Below, piece by piece: positions 1 to 11,600 of a DNA stretch of 64,000 nt. The DNA comes from Haliclona indistincta (Eukaryota; Porifera; Demospongiae; Haplosclerida; Chalinidae). Made by a program: the position numbers and the translations under genes. Where the stretch lies: NCBI GenBank assembly GCA_964017065.1, contig OZ024785.1, forward strand, positions 8,821,086-8,885,085, read 5' to 3'. The notes under the pieces are model-generated. The model ran no database searches, was not told the origin of the DNA, and saw only the letters and a list, made by a program, of their open reading frames with translations. Each line of letters opens with the position of its first letter. Position 1 is the first letter of the stretch.

Positions 1-201
1 TGCAACAATGGAGTACCAAGCCCAAAATTAATTTCCCAATTCAGTGAGGCATGAGCATAATAATACTGTTAGGATTTTAATGGATAGATACATACTAAAT
101 GTACAGTATTGGTACTATTCTAGTACAGTAATAATAGGTAATACATTAGTTGGTAAGAGGAAGAGAGACAGAGAGGAAGAATATAGTGCCAATAGAGAAT
201 G

Positions 202-2444
202 TCAAGTAGTGTTCATGACGGTAGCGGGCAGTGAGTTAATCAATGGTGTGGTGTGGTTGCTGCGAGGCATGGGTGTGGTCTGGTTGTTACGGGATACAAT
301 GTATTGCTCGATATTGCAGGTGTATTTGAAGGTGAGCTTCTTCCCTGGCACCTTATCCATGATGCCTTTGCTGTAGTAGTAACGAAGACCGCGACTCAAT
401 TTATCGTAGTTCATACGGGGCTTGTTCTTGCGCGCTCCCCACAAGTGAGCTACATCTTCTGGTCGCTGGATCTGAAACTCGTAGCCGTTCCCCGTCCAAT
501 GAATGAGATGATGATTGGACGGTGTGAGGAGAAGGTCCAACAGAAACTGCCATAGCTGAATCGGTCCTCTGCCAGTGGGAGCTGTAGAAAGAAAAGCAAA
601 ATGATGACAATAATCAAAATGTTACTATCAGTGGTTAAACGTGTTTCGTGTTTCTCATTCCGATTTTACCACACTGTTGTTTCAATGGTTTCAGCACTCA
701 ATGGTGCATGTTGTAGGGAAATCTTATACTGGTCTAAAATGGGTAATATCAATAGCAACACTGTACTGAATTGAAACCAGCAACCACACTGCAAATAGTT
801 TAGTAAACCAATTTGTATTCCAAACTAAATGCTGTTGCCCGCAGAACAGAATTTGGCACAAGCACACACCTGGATGAAGGTTGGTGTCTGGTGACAACAA
901 ACAGCTTCCTCCCTCTTTTTCTTCTTCTCTCTCTTCTTCAGGCTCTCTCTTAGCCATCACTAGTCCTCGTGCTGCGGGCAACAGGACGGCTGTTGGGTTC
1001 ACCGAGGCATTGTAGTGTTGGAAGAACACTTGTTCACTTGTGGCAGACATTGGCAGACCAGGTGGCGAGGAAGGAGAGGTGTTATCAGCACGGTCTGAAA
1101 TAGTCACTGAAGAGGTGGAAGAGGAAGAGGATTTAGCACTTTTGATACAGTTGTTAGCAAGCTGCATGACGTCAGGCATTGAGGTGGAGCGGCGGCGTTT
1201 CTTGAGAGGAAAGTTCGGCCAGTCTATGTTAGGAGACAAAACTCGCTTGGAGTGCAATGCTCCCTCATTGTCTTCAGTGTGATTGTTAGAGGAGGCAGCT
1301 GACACTAATGTACCATCTGATAACATGAACAGCTGCTGTTTCTGATCTGGGTTGAGTAGTGACAGCCCTCCAGGAAGAATGCCGTTCGGGAGTACACTTT
1401 GATCAAGAGGCTTGGTTGCTGTTTCGGTAGGCTGCAAGCCAGTTTGAGAGGGGAAAGGTTGCATAGAGTAAGGCGAGATGAAGGGAAGTTGAGGGACAAA
1501 CATTGGTGTAGACTGGGTTGAGCTTCGTATGAGAATGGGCACTCCACAGTTGCCTAGTACGATGGACTGAGAGGTAGTGGGAGGAGAGGGAGGGGTTGAA
1601 GAACGAGGAGTGCTGAACTGAGGAGAGTGAGTGCCATTTTGTACGATGGGAGAAGAAGTGGAGAGAGGAACGGAAGAGAATGTGGGAAAGTTCGAAAGAG
1701 AAGTGAGACTGGCGAGTGTGGCTGATGCTTGCAACTGGTCAAAATGTCTATCGAGAAGCTTTCTCTGTTCTTCTGTGCCTTCAGCTTGAATCACAGAGCC
1801 AGTGTCCTCAGTTGAGGTACTCGGCAGTCTAGTGCTGACATTTTGACTCCATTTGATTGCATCGGAAATAAACTTCAGCTTTTTGTCCTCAAATGACAAG
1901 TTCTTTCCTAACAATTGACGAACCTTCTCGAGTTTAGGAACGGCACTTTCTACACCTTTCGAGTATTTTGCTGAGCGATTGTTGCATTGGTATCTATCAA
2001 TAAATTCAATATCATGCTCACTTTGTTTTCCTTCAAATTTCATCAACACAGCCGGGTGTGGAACTGGAATGGGTGCTTGGGGCCCTGGGTGTCCGATAGA
2101 TATTTGCGGCTCACTCTTCTGATGAATGAACAGACCATTTTTCCGCGGAGGTAAAGCCCTGTTGATACCTGAGTTGCGGTCCTCGAGAGTGAGTTTGTCA
2201 TTCTCAGATCGAATCCTTCGTAAAATTTCGTGATGAGTAGCAGGTTGATAGAGAGGTTTGGTTGTAGCCGGTAGAGCTGCTCTGCAGTCAGTGACTCCTG
2301 AATGAGGAGGGCGGAAGGAGAAGGAAGAGGTTGATGATGTTGAGGTGGAGAGAACAGGCGTCCATGCAGAGGGCACCATTGAGACCGAAGAGGACGAGAG
2401 AGGAAGTAGAGTAGGCAGGTATGATGAAGCTCTAGGAGGAGCAT
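202..2444 (-). CDS. ETS-domain transcription factor (two coding exons seen; 5' end uncertain)
   Basis: Two minus-strand exons, 870-2444 and 202-581, join in phase 1 (donor at 869, acceptor before 581) and end at the stop at 202. The last exon encodes a full ETS winged-helix domain. It starts at [11 protein letters not shown] and includes the DNA-recognition helix [13 protein letters not shown] and the wing [13 protein letters not shown]. The domain is followed by only about 30 residues. The 525-codon upstream exon is mostly Ser/Thr/Pro-rich low complexity. It contains one charged, probably folded, helical stretch (around bases 2230-1840) that I do not recognise, and a basic KKRRR motif near 1200 that could be a nuclear signal. 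No Pointed (SAM) domain is visible. ETS proteins bind GGAA sites in the nucleus. The subfamily is unclear because the domain mixes ELK-, ETV- and ETS1-like residues. The exon opens in mid-codon, so at least one exon lies upstream; the first in-frame Met is near 2382. See the fusion finding. Confidence 0.85.
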
Positions 2445-3606
2445 CTGCAATAGAGACAAGGCAAGGAGGATGAGGAGATAGATCATAAAGGATTAAATAT
2501 AATGTAATTAACACAGCCCTGATACTACAAATATAGTAATAGGGAAATATTGGGGAAATATCGGTTTATTTATTGTTTAGATAACCTTGAGATGGGAAGC
2601 TTAAAAACGAATACTTCTAAGAAATAAAATGAATATTTTTAACGGTGATTGAAAAGTGTAATATGAGTATGTGTACATAGGCAGAACCACTTGAAACAGC
2701 CATCAGCTATGAACTTCCGTAAAGGCATTCGCTAATGATACAAGTCCATCATGCCAATACTGTCAACCATCACAAATAGCTGTTCACACATTAGCTGAAA
2801 GAGACAGCCGATCAAAACACCTCCAGTCAACAGAAAAATTAATTATGAAATTCCCCTCTAGAATGCATGCATGCTTGCTAAAACATACACATGTTTGACT
2901 AATCATTGAACAGGTACTCACAACAAATTATCATGAAACTATCCTCATTTGGAATGATGTAAGCTATGTGTTATGGTGAATACTAGCTTCAGGGTGATAG
3001 CCCTGGGCTCCCATGGGACCTTCACCCTAATTCCCTCTTTTTGAGGTTGGTTTGCTAAACAATAAAGCAATCATTCCAGAATATATTCTAATCAGGTTCC
3101 TTAGCAACTCTCTTTTCCCGCCCACCCACACGCCCACAATGAATGACGAGGGGATTCGATTCATAACTGAAAGTTAACAGCAACGTACACACCACAAACC
3201 ACAGTCATCATACTGCGGTGACCAATAGTGTGTCGTATCATAAAACAGTAAATACGAATGTAGTCATGTGTTGTAATGATTGGAGGATGTGTCTTAGCCA
3301 TAATTCGTATAACCTGATTACCGACAACCTCCAAAGTTTGCATTAATTGTATTTTATCCAAATTGCAATACACTTCCAGCAAACAGTGTTTACGGTTGTA
3401 AGAGTTTGTTTGGTTACGCTGTACAAACAAATTTATCGATGGTCACGTCTATCACCAACCAATGAACAAATCAACAGGAACGCTCTCTCTTGAAAAATAT
3501 CAGAAAGGATGTTTGAACTGCTGCAAGATATCATTTGATAAGTATAATATTATGCTGCCTGTAATGTCACCCACTAAGATTCACAGAATTGAATTATAAA
3601 GTCAAA
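2445..3606. other. Non-coding stretch between ETS exons and the SIR2-like exons
   Basis: This is AT-rich sequence with no supportable coding exon. It is either an intron of a joined SIR2-ETS gene or the promoter and 5' region of the ETS gene. An imperfect RFX-like inverted half-site pair lies at 3095-3108. A CCAAT-like ATTGG on the minus strand lies near 3460. I see no clear poly(A) signal for the upstream SIR2-like gene. Confidence 0.5.
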
Positions 3607-5141
3607 TTATGCCGTCCCTGATGGGTATAAATTCTCACCTTCGATCATTGTTTTTTGTTGCTGTTCGTCACACAACCACACTGTCGATCCATCTTGCATC
3701 ACAACTGCTAGCAGTCCTTCCACTTGGCTGGCACGCTTAAAAATCTGCTTCCACAGCTTCACGCAGTCCGCTCGATCCAGCTCGACCACCACATTGTGCT
3801 GCTTGCCTGCAACATGCTGCACACTGGAATAATTGATGGATCGTAGGAGCTCAATCGTCTCTCCACTGCTCTCCCGATCCTTGAAGACCAGTTGAACAAG
3901 AAGTGAGTTAGTGTTCACAGTAGTCGGTGCTGCGAGATCGGACGGAAATAGGAAATGGTAGCAAGAGGGAGTGACAAGATGAATGAGAAGGGAGGGATAG
4001 TGTGTAAGAGGAGGAGGTACATGGAGAAAGGAAAGAAGAAGGAAAACAATTATATGGTGACAAAAATGCGTCTAGGAAATGAATAGTTACATGGACAATT
4101 TGAATGCTATTTAGTGTATGATACAGTATGACCTGGATTAGTGTACATACCTCCTCTGACTATGTTGTTACAATGGGTACACTGACTTCCAAATACCACA
4201 ACCAACTTCCCATACAAACTCTAACACACAATACTGCCTACTGTGTACGGGTCAACTTCCACATTGGGAACAATACAGCAAGCCATAGCAATGATTGATG
4301 ACTAACCTGATCGAACCAGTGATATGGAGTCTGTGTTTAGGGTGTGCTGTATGTCCAAGTCTGTTCGAAGTGGTAGCACTAGCGACTGCAGTGATGAAGG
4401 AGTCTGTTCTCCATCCTGAGTCAGTATGATGGGCAGGCTTGATCGTGGAGCCGCTAAAGCACCCAACAGCTTAGAGAGGAGAGGCCCATAGTTAGCGTCA
4501 CCCATTCCTAACACGACCACTGTTCTGTGCTGGAACTGAGCTTGTATGAGATGGTGTGCAGATGTGATGGTGCCATCGTATGCAACACAGGCTAGCTTGA
4601 GTGAGTCCAGCTTGCTGATAGCACCATGGATGTGCAGTAGAGCAGGTAGACCCTCTGCCCAGCGCCTCAGTTGTTGCTCATCATCTGGTGTCACCGGTGC
4701 CAGTCCAAGAGCATTAGCAAGCACCTCATCATAGTGGGTGTACACAAGGCGGGCTCCCTGTCTCTGCAGACTCTGCAAATGGTTTAACAACCCATTATCT
4801 CTATTCAGCGTCTGGTCGCTGCTGCTATGGAACAGTTCTCCCAGCCACTCCTCGTATTGGTCATGGCAGCGAAGAGTCTCCACTACCTTGTAAGCAGCGA
4901 ACCCTGGTTCCAGCTCGTACGCACTCTGCAGCAGATGCTCCTTGTGTTGGCGCTCTGCACTGGACTCGAACTCTTCCAGTTCCAATGCGCGTTGAATACC
5001 GTCCTCCACGATAGCTCTGTAGGAGAGGAAAGTAGGAAGCGGGCTGGTTGCTCCAAGGCATCGTGCCGTCAGTTGTGGTCCTAGGACGAGTACTACACTG
5101 CGTGGATCTAGTCCCAACCGAGGTAGACTGCTAGTAGCCAT
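3607..5141 (-). CDS. FAM118: Divergent SIR2-like protein, FAM118 type
   Basis: Exon 1 (4307-5141) starts at the first ATG and ends in a GTTAG donor. Exon 2 (3639-3929) joins in phase 1. If exon 2 is not spliced further it reads on to a stop at 3607. The roughly 280-residue first exon follows the FAM118A/B order: a Rossmann-type strand VLVLG, the segment PTFLSYRAIVEDGI, the degenerate NYD-motif equivalent THYDEVLANALG, the conserved LLHIHG, then VVVLGMGD. FAM118 proteins are SIR2-fold proteins distantly related to NAD-consuming bacterial defence enzymes. Two usual ligand-site features are changed here: the GTG-type loop reads GPQLT, and the Asn of TTNYD is His. NAD hydrolysis is therefore doubtful. 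The exon 2 domain, about 95 residues with an alternating strand/helix look, is not recognised. Its end is phase-compatible with the ETS exon at 2444. Confidence 0.72.
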
Positions 5142-5635
5142 CGCATTGGCAATCAAACAGGATCAGTGTGGATAACGGATGCTTCACTTTTGCACACTTC
5201 TGCTGTTACAGCGCTAAGTGGAGCGAGATAATCCGCTGTCGTCCGGAAGTACAGTTCCGACAGAATAGCTGCAAGTTGGCAAACACTGCTTTATCGCTAC
5301 ACCGGCTGCAACGTGAGCCAAAGAGCAGTCGACGACAGTTGTTACTTCCCCTGTGCAGCCAACAGACAATGCAAGAGTTAGGAAGCGAGTGGAAATTACT
5401 GGACACTCAGCTATATAAACGTGCCGGAAACGCGCTGCGATTGATATTAATTTGCGGCCTGTGCTATCAATACACAATCAGCTTCCAACGAGATTCACAA
5501 CATCTACTAACTCTCGTTTGCGCTGATTCTGACGTCAAATCTCTCAACCTGTGACATACTAAGAGGAGGATTGAACATACAGCACATAAATTATACTATC
5601 TGGTGCGTCTCAAGGGAACGAAAACAAAAATAAAG
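5142..5635. promoter_or_regulatory. Intergenic region, probable promoter of the SIR2-like gene
   Basis: The 494 bases lie between the SIR2-like ATG (5141) and the XRCC1 stop (5636), both on the minus strand. A plus-strand open frame of 128 codons here has no recognisable product and is taken as chance. It holds the promoter of the downstream gene by position only; no clear TATA box was identified. Confidence 0.4.
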
Positions 5636-8600
5636 TTATTTTGTGATCTGGTAGGGTTTGTACGACAACAAAGTTCTAGCGCTGTGACACATAAACACCC
5701 ACGCAGGTCTGACAAAGACCAATTTATCATTCTCTGCCAGGGCCTGCAAAGAAAACAAACAAAAAACAAAATTAAGAGTGACCAATCACTTTTTCTCTCT
5801 CTCACCTGATCAAAATTTTCATCCCAGTTGTCACAGGAAACAACGTGTGTCACGTCCTCGCTCATGTACTCTTCAATGCAGCTACAACAAAAGGAAACAG
5901 CACAATGACCATTAGTAGAGGCTATAGTCGTCCCAACAAGCATCTACAATAAATTTGAACGTTATTTCCTTGTTGTGTAACAATGGCACTACACTCTCCT
6001 CATTTCCTACCTACTTCCCCTTAACACACAAACACACTTTGCTCTCTCTCTCTCATCTCCTTCACATTCCAACATTTTGTCCTACAATACCAACAGGTTG
6101 ACCCCTCCACTATATAGACATTACATGCAATTAGGAGCTCCTCGGTAACCACGGTTATTGGCAACGAGTCAATATGGAAATAGATACAAATGCTCCCAAC
6201 AGCTGATCAACACAGCCATATCCTTTGACCTATAGAGCATGCGCCTACTCTTGTGGGTAATGGGGGCAGGCAAGCCAGCCTGTAATGGTGCTTTTCAACC
6301 CCCAGTCTCAATCGTGTGTGTCAACACAGCCCCAGGATGTCACACTGTTTTCTCAAAAGGAATTGAATCCCAACACTTGACTCAGATCATATGGTGAGAA
6401 AATCACTCAACTTTTGTCACCACCAACAAGTACTATTTCAACCGCCTCCACGACCCAACACTAACATCAACTGCTAGACATACTTCTTACCCAGCATAAG
6501 CAACAATGTAGCGTTTGAGTAGCTGCTCATTCTGAGCCGTCAACTGATCGCCGTAGACGAAAAATCGGCAACCAGCAAACAAGTCAGGCAGGTTCATCAG
6601 GTCAACAGGACCTGCAGAGAGGAAGAACCGACAGACAGACAGACAGACTCATAATTATCATCAAGCACACACAGACAGATCATTACCTGTGTCCATTTCC
6701 TCATCAGCATAAGTTGTTCCACTCTGCACATCCTGCCCTGCACCTTGTCCCTTGGCTTGTTTCTCTTTCAATCTGTACACAGTACACATCCTAAACACTC
6801 TTCCTACATACGCTTCCACTTTTCCTCTCCCAACGTCATAATTACCACTCCTCGTTTTCCTCAATTACTCACAGGACAACAAGAAATGGAATTTTAACTC
6901 GCTATAGCCTATGGTTTAACACATTTTCATAATTCAACAGTGTTTATAGGAATTGGTAATGATATAACTGTATATAGCTAAAGATAGTCAAAATAGTGGT
7001 GATGGTGTTGGGCCTACAAGCGGATACACTAGTGTCACTCCACTGCCAAACTCTGTCAGCAAATCATGCCAGTGCTCTGCTATGGAGCACAGGACTGAGC
7101 GATGAGACAACATTGTCACACACACAGGACGCATGCCTGACCAAGGCCTTGTGCACGCACACACATGCTCACAAACATACAAACAAATCTGCAGTGCAGT
7201 ATTGTATTTACAACAGGAAGATGATGTTCAATCACACTCAAGCCCGCTAACACCACTAGGGTCAATAAATTGCAGTGCTATCATCTGCCCAATTATTCAA
7301 TTCCAGTGCTTCCTCTAGACACTGTGTCTCCGAATCCAGACACTGTAGTATTCAGCTTACACCACATCCACCAATATGCTAGTACAGGGAAACCTTGCAT
7401 ATACACGGTTGCCGTGGTTACCTTTCCCTAAAGGAAGCAGAGGGACGAGCCCCCACACTACTCAATTATCATTATTCCTAATACCCTCTGGAGTCCCTGG
7501 TAGTAAGGTATACAGATAATGTCTCATAACAGTCGACACAACGGCGCACCCAAACTAATGTAGAGACAGGCCTTGGACATGGGATATACAACGAATTTTG
7601 ATTGCAAGTCACGTATGACATTTCCTTCGATTCCGTTCTGACATGACAGATGCAAGTACATACTAACATAGTAAGTGGAATATCATGCTGGTACAATGGA
7701 AAGCAATGCTAAACTGCACTCTATTGTGGCTAAACAATTATAGTACTGTTATGTAATATCCTACAAATTGTTGGTTTGGTGTTAGCGCTGCCTAGCAACC
7801 ACTAGTTATGAAGATTATTTACACAACCTGTACTGAACTGAAACTATGATAACGCTTACCATTATTATCATAACCAACTTTTTGCACTTCCTGAATCTTT
7901 GAATTTTTGCTCGAAAATCAAAATTCTCTTGCTACCACAAAATCGGTAAAATTCGGTATGCAGATTCAGAACAGGACACCACCTGTGTACAAGTGGGTCA
8001 TACAAACCATGCAATGCAACACCTGGAATTTTGGGTAGGAGATCGTGCTTGGAGTGCTAGTCGAGCCCTCCCACGGACAACCCAAGTCACGCCTGAAGAA
8101 CTACTAATGGTTGGTAGCTAGGCAAAATCATCATGGAGATACAAGGAAGATGGTTGAAGAATGAGACTCATCATCACTTGTCATAATTGGTGATATCACA
8201 CAACAGTGCCTATGAAATATTTCGATAGTAATGATCCGTTTAGTATTAAAATAACAATCTGATATCACAAGACTTCATGAGATTCGGACCAGTGTGAACA
8301 ATGAGATGGTGTAGTACTATGGGTTAGGAGTTATTTCCTGTCCACCACAAAGAGCTTGCTACTAAACCTCTTACGCTGAGGTCATGGTTTGTGGTGCTTG
8401 TTGCCTTGGTAATATGCGCCCTGCAGTGAAAAATCACCTAGCGACTGCCCCTGTTTATTCAAAAATGACTAATTTGTCAACTAAGTTGAGTTTAGCCAAC
8501 ACCAATCAGTGGTCTACACAAAAACAGAAAGATGTCTATGATAATCGAGTATTCAGCACTACAAGTGGTGTTTTATGACAAACTGTAGCTGAGCAACGAC

Positions 8601-11600
8601 CAACGAGTTCGCATAACATTCACAGATGATGCAGTCTTTTCTCACATGCAGCAAGGAAACCAGACGCTACAAGCTGCTCAACACAATGCTTGCTTATACA
8701 AAAGACGAAGGGTGTACAACAGCAATAGTGTCCGTTTACCGAGGTCCCTTACAAGTGTGTAATGCTAACTTAACCACATGAAATCGTACGCAGTCTACCA
8801 CTACTAATCAACATCGTGGCTTCTGAACAAATTTTTCAGAAGTTCTGTTTGAGGAAATTACACCATTCTGACTTAATCAATAGATAGCTGCAGCCTTGGG
8901 TCATTGTCTGAAAACTTCAAAGAAGGGGGAAGGTGAGGTAACAAGATACCCAGAACAGTATCTAAGATATGTATTAACAGAGTGTGAACAATGCCAGTAA
9001 CTAATTCAAAGACAGATATTATATGACACGGAATTTTCTGTTGCATCTGCAGAACCAACTGTTAACACGCTGTTGAACAGCATGCATAGTATGTTACACA
9101 TCAAAAATTAATGACCTCAGAATACCTAAATAGCAGCAAGCTATGGATGAGTTAGTTTAAGAGCGACCAAAACAGGAAAGACTGCTAATGAGAACAAGGA
9201 AAACTAAATTAATAATAATGAGGAAAGGGCCCAGTTCCATGAGGTGTTGTTCGCTGTGTATAGGATCACAGCTGGGCAAACTGATTAATTTAAATCCAGA
9301 ATTATAACCACAAAAATGTTTCCGTGTCATACCATAATACAATCGTCTGCAAGACAATGAGCATGAATGCAATGCACTGCCAAGAAGCCATGTTCTGGTC
9401 ATGAACACAGCCACAGCCAGTAAGCCCACAGGCCTGTACACTAGATAGCGAGATGCCGACAATTGTTTGCAAAGTTTCGGCAACTTTGTTGTGACAAGTT
9501 TTTTTCTGATACAAGGCCTGGTCACAATTGCTTGGTCTATGACAGATAACGGTAATCAAGTAAAGTTGACTTTGTTTCCTGATTCACAAGAGAACGCATA
9601 TCAACACGAGATAACAACCCTATAGTAGATCACATCATGTCAGAGCATGAGCACCATTTAGTGCAGTATAGGGAGAGCTAATGGAGTTGATATATCACAT
9701 AATAACTGCACTGAAAATTCTTGGAAAGGCACTTATGTTGGAACCACCCATAAGGTTGTTAGCTAATGGGATTTCCTAGTGCCTGCCTTTTCCAAACACT
9801 GCTACAACCATACAATCTCGATAACAAGACCACACTCCCGATTTGTATTGGTGGTAATTTTTATAGGACTTCCAACGTTGAAATAAAAATATTTTCACCA
9901 TGAGCTGTACTCAATGTGGGAGATCTTGTGTGCCATATCAAAATTCTTTAGAAAAGACAAAATATTAAAATGACCTATTGAATACATTTCCCGTGAAGTA
10001 ACTTGAAACAGACTAAGTCTTACATTATCACAATTCCATGGAAACATTCCTCGAACTCACCTTCTGATTTCCTCATCTGTATCATAGCCATCACTGTCTT
10101 CATGGCAACCACTCCCCAATTCAGCTGCTATGTGTGTGATGACAAAAACCATCACAAACCACACACAATTAACCTCATACATACTACACACATTAGTCAT
10201 AATCATATATGACTCATACATGCGTTATTACAGGTGATTTCCATCCCTATAATATGCACTCACCATCCTCCTCCTGATCTTCTTCATCCGTGGAACCACC
10301 GTACAAATCTTCTTCCTCTTCAATTTTCTCGGATGTGTGCTGCTCTGCTGCAATAGGTTGCTCTTCTTCCGGGGCACTTGCTAGCAAGACATTCTCTTCT
10401 CTGACTATTGGTGACAGAGCTTTCAGCTCAGGTTGAGCAGTTGCTTGTGCTTTCGGTGGATTTTTCCGGAAGATTCTAGACTCTTTTCTGTCGTAGTCTT
10501 CATCCTCCTCCTCACTCTCGCTCATGTGACCAGTGTGAAACCGATACCTATAGAGTGATGCGGACATCACACACATATAGCTATCAGTTGTGACATGACA
10601 ACAATGAAACATGAACTTTGTACTCCACCCAATTTAGAAATAATATCCAAAAGTTCCATCTTTCAGATGTCATCGATTATTATTAAGGTTGTACTTTCAC
10701 TTAACTAGAGTTCTTATAAACACATACCACGAGTGCTGGGCATAATTTTGTGTAAAAAAAACAAATTAATGCTCACTCAGGCTCATAATTAATATGCATT
10801 TTATCATGGTTTAGAAGCGCATAGTTACACGACATAATTATAACTTGCATAGTTACACGACATATAACTTCCCAACATTCCAGGTGCATTACCAAACAAT
10901 GGATGTTATCTTACTACAATTTTTTGAGTGGTATGGTGGGTTAAATCTTGATGTGCTGAGAACCTACTTTCGAGCAGGTAGACGCCGTTTTTTCTTGTGA
11001 GTGTCTAGTACCCATTCTTTCTTTACCACCATTCCATCAACAGCTGGAGAGCAAGAAAGATAGAAAATGCTGAGGAATTGTAACACTCACACTTCACTTG
11101 ATTGTACTTTGGAGTATTAGGAAATGCACAGCTATAGAAAAATGCAGCAAATATCATAAATGAAATGATAGGGGACTCACATGAGATGGGTGCAGTTGGG
11201 TCCCCAGTCAGGCTCATACTTGGCTCCTAGCTGGACCGCCTTCTCTCTCAGCTCTCCACGGTATGGGTTCTTGAAGCCGCTCAGGGCAAACACCACTCCT
11301 TCCTAATGAAACAAAAAATGACATCATTTTAGAAAGCAGCCTGAGCCATGGTTATTTTCCAAGAGAGGTATTTGGAAAGCAAGGAGTGTCATAGGATAAC
11401 AACACTTTCAGTAGAAGTATGACTGTAAATCAAGAATGCAAGCATTTTCATTTCTAAAATAATTTTTAGCCTAAAAAGACTTATTACCATCAGCTTTCCA
11501 AAAGGCACAGACTCCTCATTCTCCTCTCTTAAATCCGCTGTGACAAGAAAACAATATCCTGAAACTGTCAGTCTATCGGGTAATAACTACCTTTGGGTCG

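Noticed and set aside
3161..3430. 89-codon minus-strand frame
   Set aside because: No family match, no convincing splice sites; possibly promoter or intron sequence.
5168..5554. 128-codon plus-strand frame, divergent from the SIR2-like gene
   Set aside because: No recognisable domain; overlaps the expected promoter; composition looks random.
7400..7425. GGTTGCCGTGGTTACC as an RFX site
   Set aside because: Deep inside an XRCC1 intron with no gene start nearby; likely chance.
9157..9525. 122-codon minus-strand frame with hydrophobic end
   Set aside because: Lies in the XRCC1 intron with no homology or splice support.
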